From assembly GCA_944325575.1 (NCBI GenBank), contig CALVAR010000001.1, positions 62,001 to 126,000 on the forward strand: a stretch of DNA of 64,000 nucleotides. The letters are read 5' to 3'. Below, piece by piece: positions 44,542 to 53,046 of the stretch; the first letter of the stretch is position 1; every line of letters begins with the position of its first letter. The translations under genes and the position numbers were made by a program. The notes beneath the pieces were generated by a model. That model made no database searches. It was given only the letters and a program-made list of their open reading frames with translations, and was not told the DNA's origin. The DNA comes from Candidatus Gastranaerophilales bacterium. GTDB lineage: Bacteria; Cyanobacteriota; Vampirovibrionia; Gastranaerophilales; Gastranaerophilaceae.

Positions 44542-45363
44542 ATGGCTGTTTTGAAAATAAATCATACTTCCAATTTAGTAAACAACCATTCGCAACGCTT
44601 AATTAGCTTTGGCGATGAGTCTCTTAAAACACATAAAGAAAATAGTGCTGTTCAAAATGGACAAAATTTCAGAAGATTATCAGACGATGAATTAAGATTT
44701 TTTTCTTCTCTGGAACCTGACAGAAGATTTTTTAATGTTTCAAAAAATGTCATGAAAACATTGCTTATTGCCGTCCCTGCAATTGATATTGCCGTAAGTG
44801 CCTTGTCGAGACCCGGAAATCTTTCGTCCAAAATATTCGGTGGGATAAAATCTACGGCGATGTGGGCAGGCGCTTTTGTTGCTGGTACCGCTGTTTCCGG
44901 TGTAAAAAAGTCGGTAAATTCACGTTCTGAATTTTTTGATAATTTTGATAAAAAGCATGCATTTGCAGGAACTGCCATAGATTTTGCAGCAATATACGGT
45001 GCTTTTGCTCTGATATTGAATACTGCAAATGTTTTAAAAAATACATTAACTTCAAAATTTCCTACAATTTCTGCAAAAATTCGTTCGGGAGTTAAAGAAC
45101 CTGTTAAGAATTTATTAAATAAATCTTTGTTAAATAAAAAAGTTGTTATTCCTGTGGAGAACTATTTGAGTAAAAAACCGAATATTGCAAAAACTAATAA
45201 GCTTTTTGCTTCGCTTCTTGTTCCTGCAATATTTTCAGGTGTTGTTTTAAGATATATACATGAGGCAAAAAGACATGATAAAGCATGCTCTGATAACTAC
45301 AGGTTTTTAAAGAATGTGAACGAATTATTGCCTCATGATAATAAAGAATCTGGTGAAATATAA
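44542..45363 (+). CDS. Unknown protein with hydrophobic segments
   Basis: I do not recognise this 273-residue protein. The N-terminal 60 residues are polar and include RLISFGDESL. Three moderately hydrophobic segments follow (about 70-90, LLIAVPAIDIAVSAL; 100-120, TAMWAGAFVAGTAVSGV; 145-165, AIDFAAIYGAFALILNTAN), with another near 225-240 (LFASLLVPAIFSGVVL). The start is the ATG at 44542 with AGGA about 10 nt upstream. An FG-containing polar N-terminus also occurs in the 45995 product, which suggests a lineage-specific group. Confidence 0.65.
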   Translation: MAVLKINHTSNLVNNHSQRLISFGDESLKTHKENSAVQNGQNFRRLSDDELRFFSSLEPDRRFFNVSKNVMKTLLIAVPAIDIAVSALSRPGNLSSKIFGGIKSTAMWAGAFVAGTAVSGVKKSVNSRSEFFDNFDKKHAFAGTAIDFAAIYGAFALILNTANVLKNTLTSKFPTISAKIRSGVKEPVKNLLNKSLLNKKVVIPVENYLSKKPNIAKTNKLFASLLVPAIFSGVVLRYIHEAKRHDKACSDNYRFLKNVNELLPHDNKESGEI

Positions 45364-45477
45364 GCTTGACCATGCTATATGTTGATGATACTTTATTTAA
45401 GTAGTGATTAACAGTTATATATCTATTTATGATGTTGATGACTGCTATTTAGAGAGATTTACTCTCGTATATAATTA

Positions 45478-45506
45478 AAATTTAATAAATGTCACGGGCC
45501 TGTGGC
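45478..45506 (+). repeat. Partial copy of the tRNA 5' end and its leader
   Basis: About 30 bp here match 45587-45617. The last 14 bases (CACGGGCCTGTGGC) are identical and include the first 11 bases of the tRNA. After 45506 the similarity is broken by the palindromic element, and GGTAGCGCAG (D-arm) resumes at 45554. This looks like a decayed tRNA copy. Confidence 0.6.
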
Positions 45507-45558
45507 ACTCTGCCGAGGAAGAAATGACTAAATGTCATTTTTGAGGAGAGGAAGGTAG
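45507..45558 (+). repeat. Palindromic element, left copy
   Basis: The element contains ACTCTGCCGA, a hairpin ATGAC-TAAAT-GTCAT with flanking A/T pairs, TTGAGGAGAGG and GGTAG. It is an inverted copy of 45750-45797 on the other side of the tRNA. Stem bases differ between copies, but pairing is kept. Confidence 0.65.
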
Positions 45559-45605
45559 CGCAGCTACCGCAAGCAGTCCCGTAATAAAATTCAATATAAA
45601 GCCAC

Positions 45606-45666
<61 letters not shown>

Positions 45667-45677
<11 letters not shown>

Positions 45678-45766
45678 AATTTAAAAGACTTCCTTCGGGA
45701 AGTTTTTTTATGGGTTCGAACCGCAAATTTTCTTCGAAAATTCTGGGTTCTACCTCTCAAATAATA
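45667..45766 (+). repeat. 100-bp direct repeat, copy A (tRNA 3' end plus terminator)
   Basis: The repeat starts with the last 11 bases of the tRNA and includes the terminator hairpin, a GGTTCGAACC segment and the first part of the palindromic element. Copy B at 45798-45898 differs by only two substitutions and one inserted base. Confidence 0.8.
45688..45709 (+). terminator. tRNA terminator
   Basis: ACTTCC-TTCG-GGAAGT stem with a UUCG tetraloop, followed by seven T, 10 bp after the tRNA. Confidence 0.85.
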
Positions 45767-45797
45767 TGACATTTAGTCATATTATTTTCGGCAGAGT
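45750..45797 (-). repeat. Palindromic element, right copy (inverted)
   Basis: Read on the minus strand this gives ACTCTGCCGA, a 12-bp perfect hairpin AAATAATATGAC-TAAAT- with its complement, then TTGAGAGGTAG. It mirrors the left copy at 45507-45558 across the tRNA. Confidence 0.7.
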
Positions 45798-45898
45798 CTC
45801 CGGACCCAAATTTAAAAGACTTCCTTCGGGAAGTTTTTTTATGGGATTCGAACCGCAAATTTTCTTCGAAAATTCTGTGTTCTACCTCTCAAATAATA
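45798..45898 (+). repeat. 101-bp direct repeat, copy B
   Basis: This is the second copy of the tRNA 3' end (CTCCGGACCCA), terminator and downstream sequence, 131 bp after copy A. It ends inside a third, half copy of the palindromic element. Confidence 0.8.
45819..45840 (+). terminator. Duplicated tRNA terminator
   Basis: The same ACTTCC-TTCG-GGAAGT hairpin and T-run as at 45688, duplicated with the 100-bp repeat. Confidence 0.75.
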
Positions 45899-45994
45899 AC
45901 CAACTGTATGAACTTTTATTAAATAAATTATTTTCTATAGCAAATTATTTTCTTTATAGTCATTAAATTAGCATATATAAATGGAGAGAATATT

Positions 45995-46588
45995 ATGAAA
46001 AATATAAATTTTGGTTCTACATTCAGAATTCCTATTTCTCAGCCGGGTGTTAATTCTGCTAAAAAAGAAAGATTAAAGCAATTTATAGCTTCGTATGAAA
46101 ACGGACTTATAGGCAGCAGCAAAACCGGATATGCAAGAGTCTCTATTTCAAATAGCGAGGATGAAAATTTTGTAAGAAAATTGAGGCAATTGGGGTATAA
46201 GATGTTTCAAAAATTTGACGGTGAAAATATTCCCAAAAATGAGATAGACAGTTTTATAAAAACAAAGTTAAATGCAGGTGATTTTTCACAATCAGGTAAA
46301 AATAAAAAGCCGCTCAGTAAGGAGCAGCGCTTAAAAAAGCATTATGATAATGCTATTAAAACTTCTTCGGGAAAAATTGAAAATGATTCATCAGAAAATA
46401 GTAAAGCAATCTTTGAAAAATCTGTTTTGAATAAAGATCAAACAACATCATCTGATATCGGTAAGAACAAAAGCAGTGTTGATAATGAATACGATAAAAT
46501 AAGGGCATCAGAAACTTACTTAAAATATAAGAATCTATATGGTGAAGCATTTGCAGAGGCTGTGTTTTTTAATATACGTGAACATTAG
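45995..46588 (+). CDS. Unknown lysine- and serine-rich protein
   Basis: I do not recognise this 197-residue protein. It starts MKNINFGSTFRIPISQPGV. The middle (about 20-90) is a compact Lys-rich region with GYARVSISNSEDENFVRKLRQLGY. Residues 95-165 look disordered, and the C-terminus is helical (YLKYKNLYGEAFAEAVFFNIREH). There is no signal peptide or membrane helix. GGAGAGA precedes the ATG. It lies just downstream of the tRNA repeats and converges on the 46594 gene with only 5 bp between the stops. Confidence 0.65.
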   Translation: MKNINFGSTFRIPISQPGVNSAKKERLKQFIASYENGLIGSSKTGYARVSISNSEDENFVRKLRQLGYKMFQKFDGENIPKNEIDSFIKTKLNAGDFSQSGKNKKPLSKEQRLKKHYDNAIKTSSGKIENDSSENSKAIFEKSVLNKDQTTSSDIGKNKSSVDNEYDKIRASETYLKYKNLYGEAFAEAVFFNIREH

Positions 46589-46593
46589 TTATA

Positions 46594-48510
46594 TTAGCAC
46601 ACAAATTCTCTGTTTGAACCGACGCCGTATAGTTGTTCCAGTTCATTTCGTTTGCTGGAATTGCTTTTAGTGCTTAATAAAATCTCCAATGTATCTTGCT
46701 TTGTATTTGTAATTTTGCTTTGTTTTGTCGTTTTTAATGCATTGTTAACAGAGCCTGTTTCAAGTGAAGCAATCATTACTTTTGTGCTGCTTGAATCACT
46801 GCAAGCTTCAATGGCAGAGCTGAGCTGTGAGGTAGATAAATTACCTGCAGCAGCTTTTATTTTGTTAAGTAATTCCGGATTTTCAAGCTGTGCTTGAATA
46901 ATTATTTTATTTCCATTACATTCTTTTATAAAATCTATAAAACTGGGGTCTTTTTTTATTCTTGCTAAAATTTCATCAGTCATTGTACCAAAATAGTTGT
47001 ACATCCTATAGTAGTTTGCTTCGGATATGTTGCCGTCATGAGCATCATCGATAAACTCCAGGTTTGAATTGTTTTCAGTTCGCTCTGTTTCTTTATCTGG
47101 TTGTACAAATGCCTTAATATCAGAGTTAGTTATTCTTTCAATCTGTTTTTCTTGTAATTCTGTATTTGATGATTCAGATTGATTATTGTTTTCAGTTTCC
47201 GGTTGGTAAGTAGAATTTTCGCTGCTTGTTGTATTTGATTGTGAAACGTAGCCTGATTCTTCAGCGCTGTTTGTGGATTTAGTCAGGCTGTTGCTGTATT
47301 CTGCAATTTCTTTGCCCGACATTGTTCCGTTTTCTATTTGTTTTATAACTTCGTTTTTAATTTCAGGATGAGAAGTTACATTGTTTGCAATTGTAACAAT
47401 GTCCTCTGAATCCAAATTGGCGTAGCCTGACAAATCTTGTAAATTCTGTGTATAAGATTTACAATAGTCGCCATTTTTGTCTACAAGGTGGTTTGATTCT
47501 GAATTGATACTGCCTGCGCTAAATCTGTCAGTACCGTCAGCATTTTTTGCATCCAATGAATAATCGATTGCACCTTGCATTTCAGGATTTTGTTCCAAAT
47601 TGTAGGTTATATTATCTAAATATTCATCGGTCATATCTTTCTTTTTAGCTGTTTTCATCATTGTCGGCTGAAGTTCTTTGTTGTTAACCATTCTTTTGTC
47701 TACTTTTATAATTGTAGAACCTTGATACTTCATTTTGCCGTTTTCATCTCTTATAGATTCCAGTTCCTGTGCATTTGCAAGAAATGTTTCTGCTTCATTA
47801 GGCTTTTCTGACATAAATTCTGCTGCAGAAAGTACATCATTTTCTGTATAAGCGTGTTTGCCGGGCTCTGATTTTACAGTAACAAAATGCATTGTTTCAT
47901 CAGCAATTTCCGGCTGCTGTACGCAAACATCAGCCACATCTGCTAAGCCTTCAGAAGAAAAATCTTCTCTTTCTTCTCTGATTTCACTCATATTTGTACT
48001 TAATTGCTGTGAGTAATACACTCTTTCACTTTTTGCAAGTTCCCAAGCTTCAGATACGCCGTCAGTAAATGCTGTTTTTAAAACATTCCATCCTCTTTTA
48101 AAAATATTGCTGTTTTTAAACTCTTTTGATTTTTTGACGGCTGCCATAATATCATCAGAATTGAGATTTGATTTGTCAACTATAGTTAAAAATGACTGTA
48201 AATGTTTTTTATCTTTTAAACTTCTTTCTAATTCAGCGATTTGTTCATCGCTAAACTCAATTCCAAGTTCTTGAATTACTCCTATTGGATTATCTTCATA
48301 TTTTTCAGCAAGTAGTGATATATCGAGATTTCTTCTCTGAATTGTCGTCTGTGTAGAGCTTTGCTGAGTTGTTTGTTGCGGTTTGGGCAAATTTGCATTA
48401 AAAATTTGAATACTTGATGTTGCATTCTGATTGGAATTGACAGCTGTTACTTGCTGTCTGTTTCTATCTGTGTAATCAATATATTTAATGCCCTCTAAAT
48501 AGCCGCCCAT
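46594..48510 (-). CDS. Large unknown Asn/Ser/Glu-rich protein
   Basis: I do not recognise this 638-residue protein. Its N-terminal 60 residues are Gln/Asn/Thr-rich (LPKPQQTTQQSSTQTTIQRR). Two helical regions follow (about 65-170 and 180-400), and a Ser/Asn/Glu-rich linker spans 400-480. A C-terminal helical domain (about 490-620) contains FIDDAHDGNISEANYYRMYNY, which recalls but does not match an EF-hand loop. There is no signal peptide or membrane helix. GAGGA lies 12 nt before the ATG. It lies downstream of the 48681 gene on the same strand. Confidence 0.65.
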   Translation of the reverse strand: MGGYLEGIKYIDYTDRNRQQVTAVNSNQNATSSIQIFNANLPKPQQTTQQSSTQTTIQRRNLDISLLAEKYEDNPIGVIQELGIEFSDEQIAELERSLKDKKHLQSFLTIVDKSNLNSDDIMAAVKKSKEFKNSNIFKRGWNVLKTAFTDGVSEAWELAKSERVYYSQQLSTNMSEIREEREDFSSEGLADVADVCVQQPEIADETMHFVTVKSEPGKHAYTENDVLSAAEFMSEKPNEAETFLANAQELESIRDENGKMKYQGSTIIKVDKRMVNNKELQPTMMKTAKKKDMTDEYLDNITYNLEQNPEMQGAIDYSLDAKNADGTDRFSAGSINSESNHLVDKNGDYCKSYTQNLQDLSGYANLDSEDIVTIANNVTSHPEIKNEVIKQIENGTMSGKEIAEYSNSLTKSTNSAEESGYVSQSNTTSSENSTYQPETENNNQSESSNTELQEKQIERITNSDIKAFVQPDKETERTENNSNLEFIDDAHDGNISEANYYRMYNYFGTMTDEILARIKKDPSFIDFIKECNGNKIIIQAQLENPELLNKIKAAAGNLSTSQLSSAIEACSDSSSTKVMIASLETGSVNNALKTTKQSKITNTKQDTLEILLSTKSNSSKRNELEQLYGVGSNREFVC

Positions 48511-48624
48511 GGCTTTTTGTGTCCTCTTAGTCTAAAATTTGTAATACTAATATGCAGATGTCTAGTCTTATATATATAAAGTATATTTATTTTGCTTTAT
48601 TGCTCGTAAATTTTTATTTGTAAC

Positions 48625-48665
48625 AAAATATGAAGTTCCAAAATATTTGAGAACTTCATATTTTT
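48625..48665 (-). terminator. Terminator after the 590-residue membrane protein gene
   Basis: AAAATATGAAGTTC pairs with GAACTTCATATTTT across a 12-base loop, starting 16 bp past the stop at 48681. On the minus strand it is followed by GTTACAAATAAAAATT, a weak U-tract. Confidence 0.6.
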
Positions 48666-48680
48666 ATGAAAATAAATTTA

Positions 48681-50453
48681 TTATGCGCCCAGAGCTCTTG
48701 CCCTTGCTTCTGCAATATCTGCTCTTCTTAGTACTTCATCTATTTGTGCTGATCTGCTTGATGCCGGATTTACGGGGTTTTCAACACCCAGATATGCATT
48801 TGGTACATATGATCTTTGTATGCCGGCATCTTCTTCAGGTGTTTTCTTAACTGGTGTTGAGGCTGCTGTTTGGGGTGACATTGATTGTGCACCCATTGGA
48901 TTATTATTTTGGTTAGAATAATTTTTGTTCATTTGATCTAACAAATTCCCCGGTTTGCCGGGTTGTTGTACCTGCTGCGTTTGAGCAGACTGCTGTGTTT
49001 GCTGAGGTTGAACATTTGCACTCTGTTGAGGCTGCTGTTGTGTTTGTTGTTCGATTTGTTCAGCTTCTTCTTTTGCCTTTTCTCTTTCTAATGTTTTTGT
49101 AGGTTTACCGAAAATAGCATAAGATATTTTCTTTGCAATGCCTGAAAATACGGGAACTATTACACCCATAATCAATGCGATTCTGCCTACATAGCCAGCG
49201 CCTACTTTTAAGCCGTAAGGAATCTTTTTAAGCGCAGAGCCGACTGTTTTATTATTTAATGGTTTAATAGTTTCTTTAATTCTTCCGAAGCTGATAATGT
49301 TACCCAGCCATTTAAACGGTTTTTGATACCATTTTGTGTTTGTTTTTGCCGCATTTTTGATTTGTTTAATTATAGCTTTTTGTGCATTATATGTTGCTGC
49401 ATCTCCTGCTTTTGCCGCTTTATTTACGGCTTCCATTGCTGCTTGCAATCTGTTATAATCAGCTGTACTCATTCCTATATTTTTCAAACCTGCAATATGG
49501 TTAACGACTCGCATCTGAATACCCATAGTTGCAAGAAATGCCATTAATTCAGCAAGTGAAGCCATAAATGTTGAGAATTTTTCTCCTTTTTCTGCCTTTG
49601 ATGCTTCATTTGCAGACTGGGCAATCATAAGAGCCTGAATAAGCACCTGACCTTTACCGGAAAAAATTCCGTTAGTAAGACATTCTGCTCCTCTTAGCAG
49701 GTAGCCTGATACTTTTTTGCCTAGAGAGGCTCCTGCTGTTTTGTAATTGCTTATCAAAATGTCTTTATTTAATATTTCTTGCAATGTTGATTTGTTTTTT
49801 ACAATGCCTAATCCCCACCAAGGACGTTTTCCCATTACTTTGGTAAGATCAGCACCTGAATTTTTAATTGTATTGATAATCTCATCATAATACTTGTAAC
49901 TATCCTTACCTGCTTTTTGAATTATGCTGTCAAAACCTGTATAACCTGTAGCCTCTTTGTATTTTTTCATTATTTCAAGAGCACGATTTGCAAGGTGTCC
50001 TCTTGCACCTGCTGCCTGTGATTGAACCTGCGGGCCGCCAAGACTCGGTTTTTCAAATAATGTTCTTAAAATTTCCGAATCAGCTATTTTTTGCTTTGCT
50101 TTTGAATTGAAATTTCCAATGGCATTCGTTACAGTTTTCACTTTACTGTTGTTGCCTATTTTATCAAAGTATTTTTCAATTTTTTTGAAAAAAGTATTAT
50201 CGTATTTTTGTGTTTGTAAAGAGTTGTTTATAAAATTATTAATTCCAAACAGTGCAGCTGTACTTATACCTGCTGCTGCGAGAAATGCCAGCGGATTTTC
50301 AGGTTTAGAAGCAGCTGCGCTTAATAAAGGATTATTCTCAACTACGCTACCGCTTGAAATAGGAGTACCTGATGCAGTAAAATTTGGATTAGGCTGCTGT
50401 TGGTACTGATACTGATTGTATACCGGTATATTTGAAGAAATATTTTGAGACAT
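48681..50453 (-). CDS. Large unknown membrane-associated protein with Gln-rich tail
   Basis: I do not recognise this 590-residue protein. It starts with a Gln/Asn-rich tail containing QPNPNFTASGTPISSG. Hydrophobic segments follow at about 50-70 (PLAFLAAAGISTAALFGI), 275-305 (FMASLAELMAFLATMGI) and 415-440 (VGYVGRIALIMGVIVPVFSGI). Basic helical stretches lie between them. The tail (about 460-560) is Gln-rich with repeated QQ pairs. The final helix is RSAQIDEVLRRADIAEARARA. It is the fourth unassigned protein in this stretch with a polar N-terminus. An inner-membrane location is plausible. Confidence 0.65.
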   Translation of the reverse strand: MSQNISSNIPVYNQYQYQQQPNPNFTASGTPISSGSVVENNPLLSAAASKPENPLAFLAAAGISTAALFGINNFINNSLQTQKYDNTFFKKIEKYFDKIGNNSKVKTVTNAIGNFNSKAKQKIADSEILRTLFEKPSLGGPQVQSQAAGARGHLANRALEIMKKYKEATGYTGFDSIIQKAGKDSYKYYDEIINTIKNSGADLTKVMGKRPWWGLGIVKNKSTLQEILNKDILISNYKTAGASLGKKVSGYLLRGAECLTNGIFSGKGQVLIQALMIAQSANEASKAEKGEKFSTFMASLAELMAFLATMGIQMRVVNHIAGLKNIGMSTADYNRLQAAMEAVNKAAKAGDAATYNAQKAIIKQIKNAAKTNTKWYQKPFKWLGNIISFGRIKETIKPLNNKTVGSALKKIPYGLKVGAGYVGRIALIMGVIVPVFSGIAKKISYAIFGKPTKTLEREKAKEEAEQIEQQTQQQPQQSANVQPQQTQQSAQTQQVQQPGKPGNLLDQMNKNYSNQNNNPMGAQSMSPQTAASTPVKKTPEEDAGIQRSYVPNAYLGVENPVNPASSRSAQIDEVLRRADIAEARARALGA

Positions 50454-50548
50454 ATTTTAACCTGTAAATACCTTCCACTAATTATATAAAAAACAAAAAT
50501 ATAAATTTCTTGTCTAAAAAATCTCTTATATTAATTTTTGTTAATAAA

Positions 50549-50579
50549 AAAATACCCGTACAGAATGCACGGGTATTTT
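50549..50579 (-). terminator. Terminator of rplI
   Basis: AAAATACCCGT and ACGGGTATTTT form an 11-bp stem with a nine-base loop, followed on the minus strand by further T residues, 19 bp past the rplI stop. Confidence 0.85.
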
Positions 50580-50597
50580 AAGTTATACAATTTTTTA

Positions 50598-51104
50598 TTA
50601 TTCAGCAGCTTCTTCTTCAGCTTCGGGTGCTTCTTCTATTTCTGATTTAATAATTTCAGATGCTGTAACAATAACAGGTAATTCAGTTTTAACTTTAGAT
50701 GTCAATTTGATTAACATTCTGAATTCACCTACTTTGTTGATAGCAGCGTCTAAAGAAATAATTTTTCTGTCAATTGAAGTGCCCAATTTTGCATTTAATT
50801 CTTCAGCCAATTTTTTAGTTGTAATTGTACCGAATAATTTTCCTGATTCGCCGGCTCTTGCAGACAATTCTAATTTTTCAAGAGCTTCAATCTTTTTAGC
50901 CAGCTCAAGAGCTTCCTGATGAAGTTTTTCTTGTTTAGCTTTAATTCTTGCAAGATTTTGTTCTCTGTTTTTCAAAGCGCCTTCTGTTGCGATTTCAGCA
51001 ACGTTTTGAGGAATCAAAAAGTTTCTTGCATAACCGTCTTTTACATTAACTACGTCTCCGGCTTCGCCTACGTTTTGTACATCTTTTCTTAAAATAACTT
51101 GCAT
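50598..51104 (-). CDS. rplI: 50S ribosomal protein L9
   Basis: This 168-residue L9 has the conserved N-terminal domain (MQVILRKDVQNVGEAGDVVNV; GYARNFLIPQNVA), the long connecting helix (about 45-80) and the C-terminal rRNA-binding domain (SGKLFGTITTKKLAEELN). It ends in an acidic tail (EIEEAPEAEEEAAE) not usual in E. coli L9. L9 helps maintain reading frame. The usual partners rpsF, ssb and rpsR are absent, so it is transcribed alone with its own terminator. A GGAG ribosome site lies 10 nt upstream. Confidence 0.96.
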   Translation of the reverse strand: MQVILRKDVQNVGEAGDVVNVKDGYARNFLIPQNVAEIATEGALKNREQNLARIKAKQEKLHQEALELAKKIEALEKLELSARAGESGKLFGTITTKKLAEELNAKLGTSIDRKIISLDAAINKVGEFRMLIKLTSKVKTELPVIVTASEIIKSEIEEAPEAEEEAAE

Positions 51105-51178
51105 ATTTTATTCTCCTTTGTGCATAAATATCGAGTTTAACATTATCGTAATAAAAACATACTGAATTGTCACCACTT

Positions 51179-51208
51179 TTGAGAGATTTTTATTAATTAT
51201 TGTATAAT
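51179..51208 (+). promoter_or_regulatory. Promoter of the U32 protease gene, possibly leaderless
   Basis: TTGAGA (51179-51184), an 18-bp spacer and TATAAT (51203-51208) place the transcription start at about 51214-51216, on or next to the A of the ATG at 51216. No ribosome binding site is visible. Confidence 0.55.
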
Positions 51209-51215
51209 TTTTGTA

Positions 51216-53012
51216 ATGATTGACAGTTATAAAAAAATTGAATTGCTTGCACCGGCTAAAAATAAAGAGTGTGCTATTGCCGCTATAGACGCCGGCGCTG
51301 ATGCTGTATATATCGGCGCAGACTCTTTTGGCGCCCGTAAAAAAGCAGGTAATTCAATTTCTGATATAGAAGAAATTGTGCGTTATGCACATAAATTTCT
51401 TGTAAAAATCTATGTAACAGTAAATACAATTATTTTTGATGATGAACTGAAGAATGTTGAAAAATTGATTTGGCAGCTATATAAAATCGGTGTAGATGCT
51501 CTTATATTTCAGGATTTTTCTTTATTTGAAATGAACTTGCCTCCGATAGCACTCCATGCCAGCACACAGTGCAACAATGATTCTCTTGAAAAAATTAAGT
51601 TTTTAAAAGATATGAATGTACAGCGTGTTGTGCTCCCCCGCGAGTTTTCTTTAGACGAAATAAAGAATGTTACGAAAAATGTGGATATTGAGACCGAGGT
51701 CTTTGTACACGGTGCATTGTGCGTATGTTACAGCGGTCAATGCTATTTTAGCAGCTATATAGGCGGAAGAAGTGCTAACAGGGGAGAATGCGCTCAGCCG
51801 TGCAGAAAAAAATATTCTCTAATAGATGAAAACGGCAATGTGATATTAAAACAACAGTATTTGCTGTCTATGAAAGATAATAATCTTTCTTCTCATCTCA
51901 GAGATTTAATAGAAGCCGGTGTTACCTCTCTCAAAATAGAAGGCCGCCTTAAAGACAAAGATTATGTTACAAATATTGTCTCGTTTTACAGAAAAGAACT
52001 TGATAAAATTTCTAAAAATTTGAGTCCTTCAATTGGCTTTGTCGAAACGGATTTTCTTCCGAATCCTGACAAAACTTTTAACAGAGGGTATACGAATTTT
52101 TATTTTGACGGAAAAAGAAAGACATTTATTAATCCTCAGACACCTAAATTCCTTGGAGAGAAGATAGGCAGAGTGACCGCTGTAAATAATCGAAAATTTA
52201 AATTGGATTCAAATATCAAATTGAATCCATCAGATAAAATTACATACTTTGATAATAATATGGAGCTTACCGGAACTACTGTTATCAATGCTGATAAAAA
52301 TTGGGTAGATGTTTTAAACATTGGCTTTATAAGAAAAGGAACTGTTTTATACAGGAACTTTGATTCTGTTTTTGATAAAACACTTAAAAACGCACAATTT
52401 AAAAGAAAAATACCATTATCAATCAATATTGATAATTCTAAAATTATCCTTAAAAGTTTTGGAAAAAATGAAATTATGTACAGCTTTAACGATAATTTTG
52501 AAATTGCTAAGAACGTGGAAAAGGCAAAAGAGAATATTGCAAAACAGCTTTCAAAACTGGGTGATACTGAGTTTTTTGCTTCTTCTGTTACTGTCTCTGA
52601 TGATTTTAATCTTTTTATACCGGTATCAAAGCTTAATGAAATAAGACGAAATGCAGTATTGCTCCTTCAGAATGAATCTGCAGAGAACTACGAATTTCAA
52701 AGACGGGAGGCTAATAAAACTTATCCTGTATATCCTGTCAAGGAACTTGATTATTCTTTTAATATATCAAACAAAAGGGCAAAAACTTTTTACGAAAAAT
52801 GCGGATGCAGTGCAAATGAATGGGCTCCGGAGCGTGAGGAGAAGCAAAATATTACACTTATGAAAACAAAACACTGCCTTAGGGATTTTGCAGGAATGTG
52901 TCTTAAAAAAACTAACAACAAGATTGGGCTTTACCTTGCTGATGAGTATAATAATCGTTTTCCTTTAAAATTTGATTGTAGTAAATGTATAATGAAAATA
53001 GAGGAACCCTGA
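51216..53012 (+). CDS. U32-family protein, RlhA-like (23S rRNA C2501 hydroxylation)
   Basis: This 598-residue protein has an N-terminal TIM-barrel-type U32 domain (IELLAPAKNKECAIAAIDAGADAVYIGA). The family signature lies in EVFVHGALCVCYSGQCYFSSY, with SANRGECAQPCRKKY following (about residues 165-205). A DUF3656-like middle and C-terminal region begins near 275. That combination matches RlhA (YdcP), which hydroxylates a 23S rRNA cytidine, rather than a collagenase. The four or more cysteines may hold an Fe-S cluster. C-terminal CGCSANEW, TKHCLRDFAGMCLK and FDCSKCIM add more cysteines. It begins almost at its predicted transcription start. Confidence 0.82.
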   Translation: MIDSYKKIELLAPAKNKECAIAAIDAGADAVYIGADSFGARKKAGNSISDIEEIVRYAHKFLVKIYVTVNTIIFDDELKNVEKLIWQLYKIGVDALIFQDFSLFEMNLPPIALHASTQCNNDSLEKIKFLKDMNVQRVVLPREFSLDEIKNVTKNVDIETEVFVHGALCVCYSGQCYFSSYIGGRSANRGECAQPCRKKYSLIDENGNVILKQQYLLSMKDNNLSSHLRDLIEAGVTSLKIEGRLKDKDYVTNIVSFYRKELDKISKNLSPSIGFVETDFLPNPDKTFNRGYTNFYFDGKRKTFINPQTPKFLGEKIGRVTAVNNRKFKLDSNIKLNPSDKITYFDNNMELTGTTVINADKNWVDVLNIGFIRKGTVLYRNFDSVFDKTLKNAQFKRKIPLSINIDNSKIILKSFGKNEIMYSFNDNFEIAKNVEKAKENIAKQLSKLGDTEFFASSVTVSDDFNLFIPVSKLNEIRRNAVLLLQNESAENYEFQRREANKTYPVYPVKELDYSFNISNKRAKTFYEKCGCSANEWAPEREEKQNITLMKTKHCLRDFAGMCLKKTNNKIGLYLADEYNNRFPLKFDCSKCIMKIEEP

Positions 53013-53029
53013 GAAAAGGTTCCTCTATT
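52997..53029. terminator. Shared terminator between U32 gene and nusA
   Basis: AATAGAGGAACC and GGTTCCTCTATT form a 12-bp stem with a nine-base loop overlapping the U32 gene's stop codon. It lies between two convergent genes, and ATTTTAGTAT follows on the plus strand. Confidence 0.75.
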
Positions 53030-53046
53030 CATTTTAGTATTATGAA

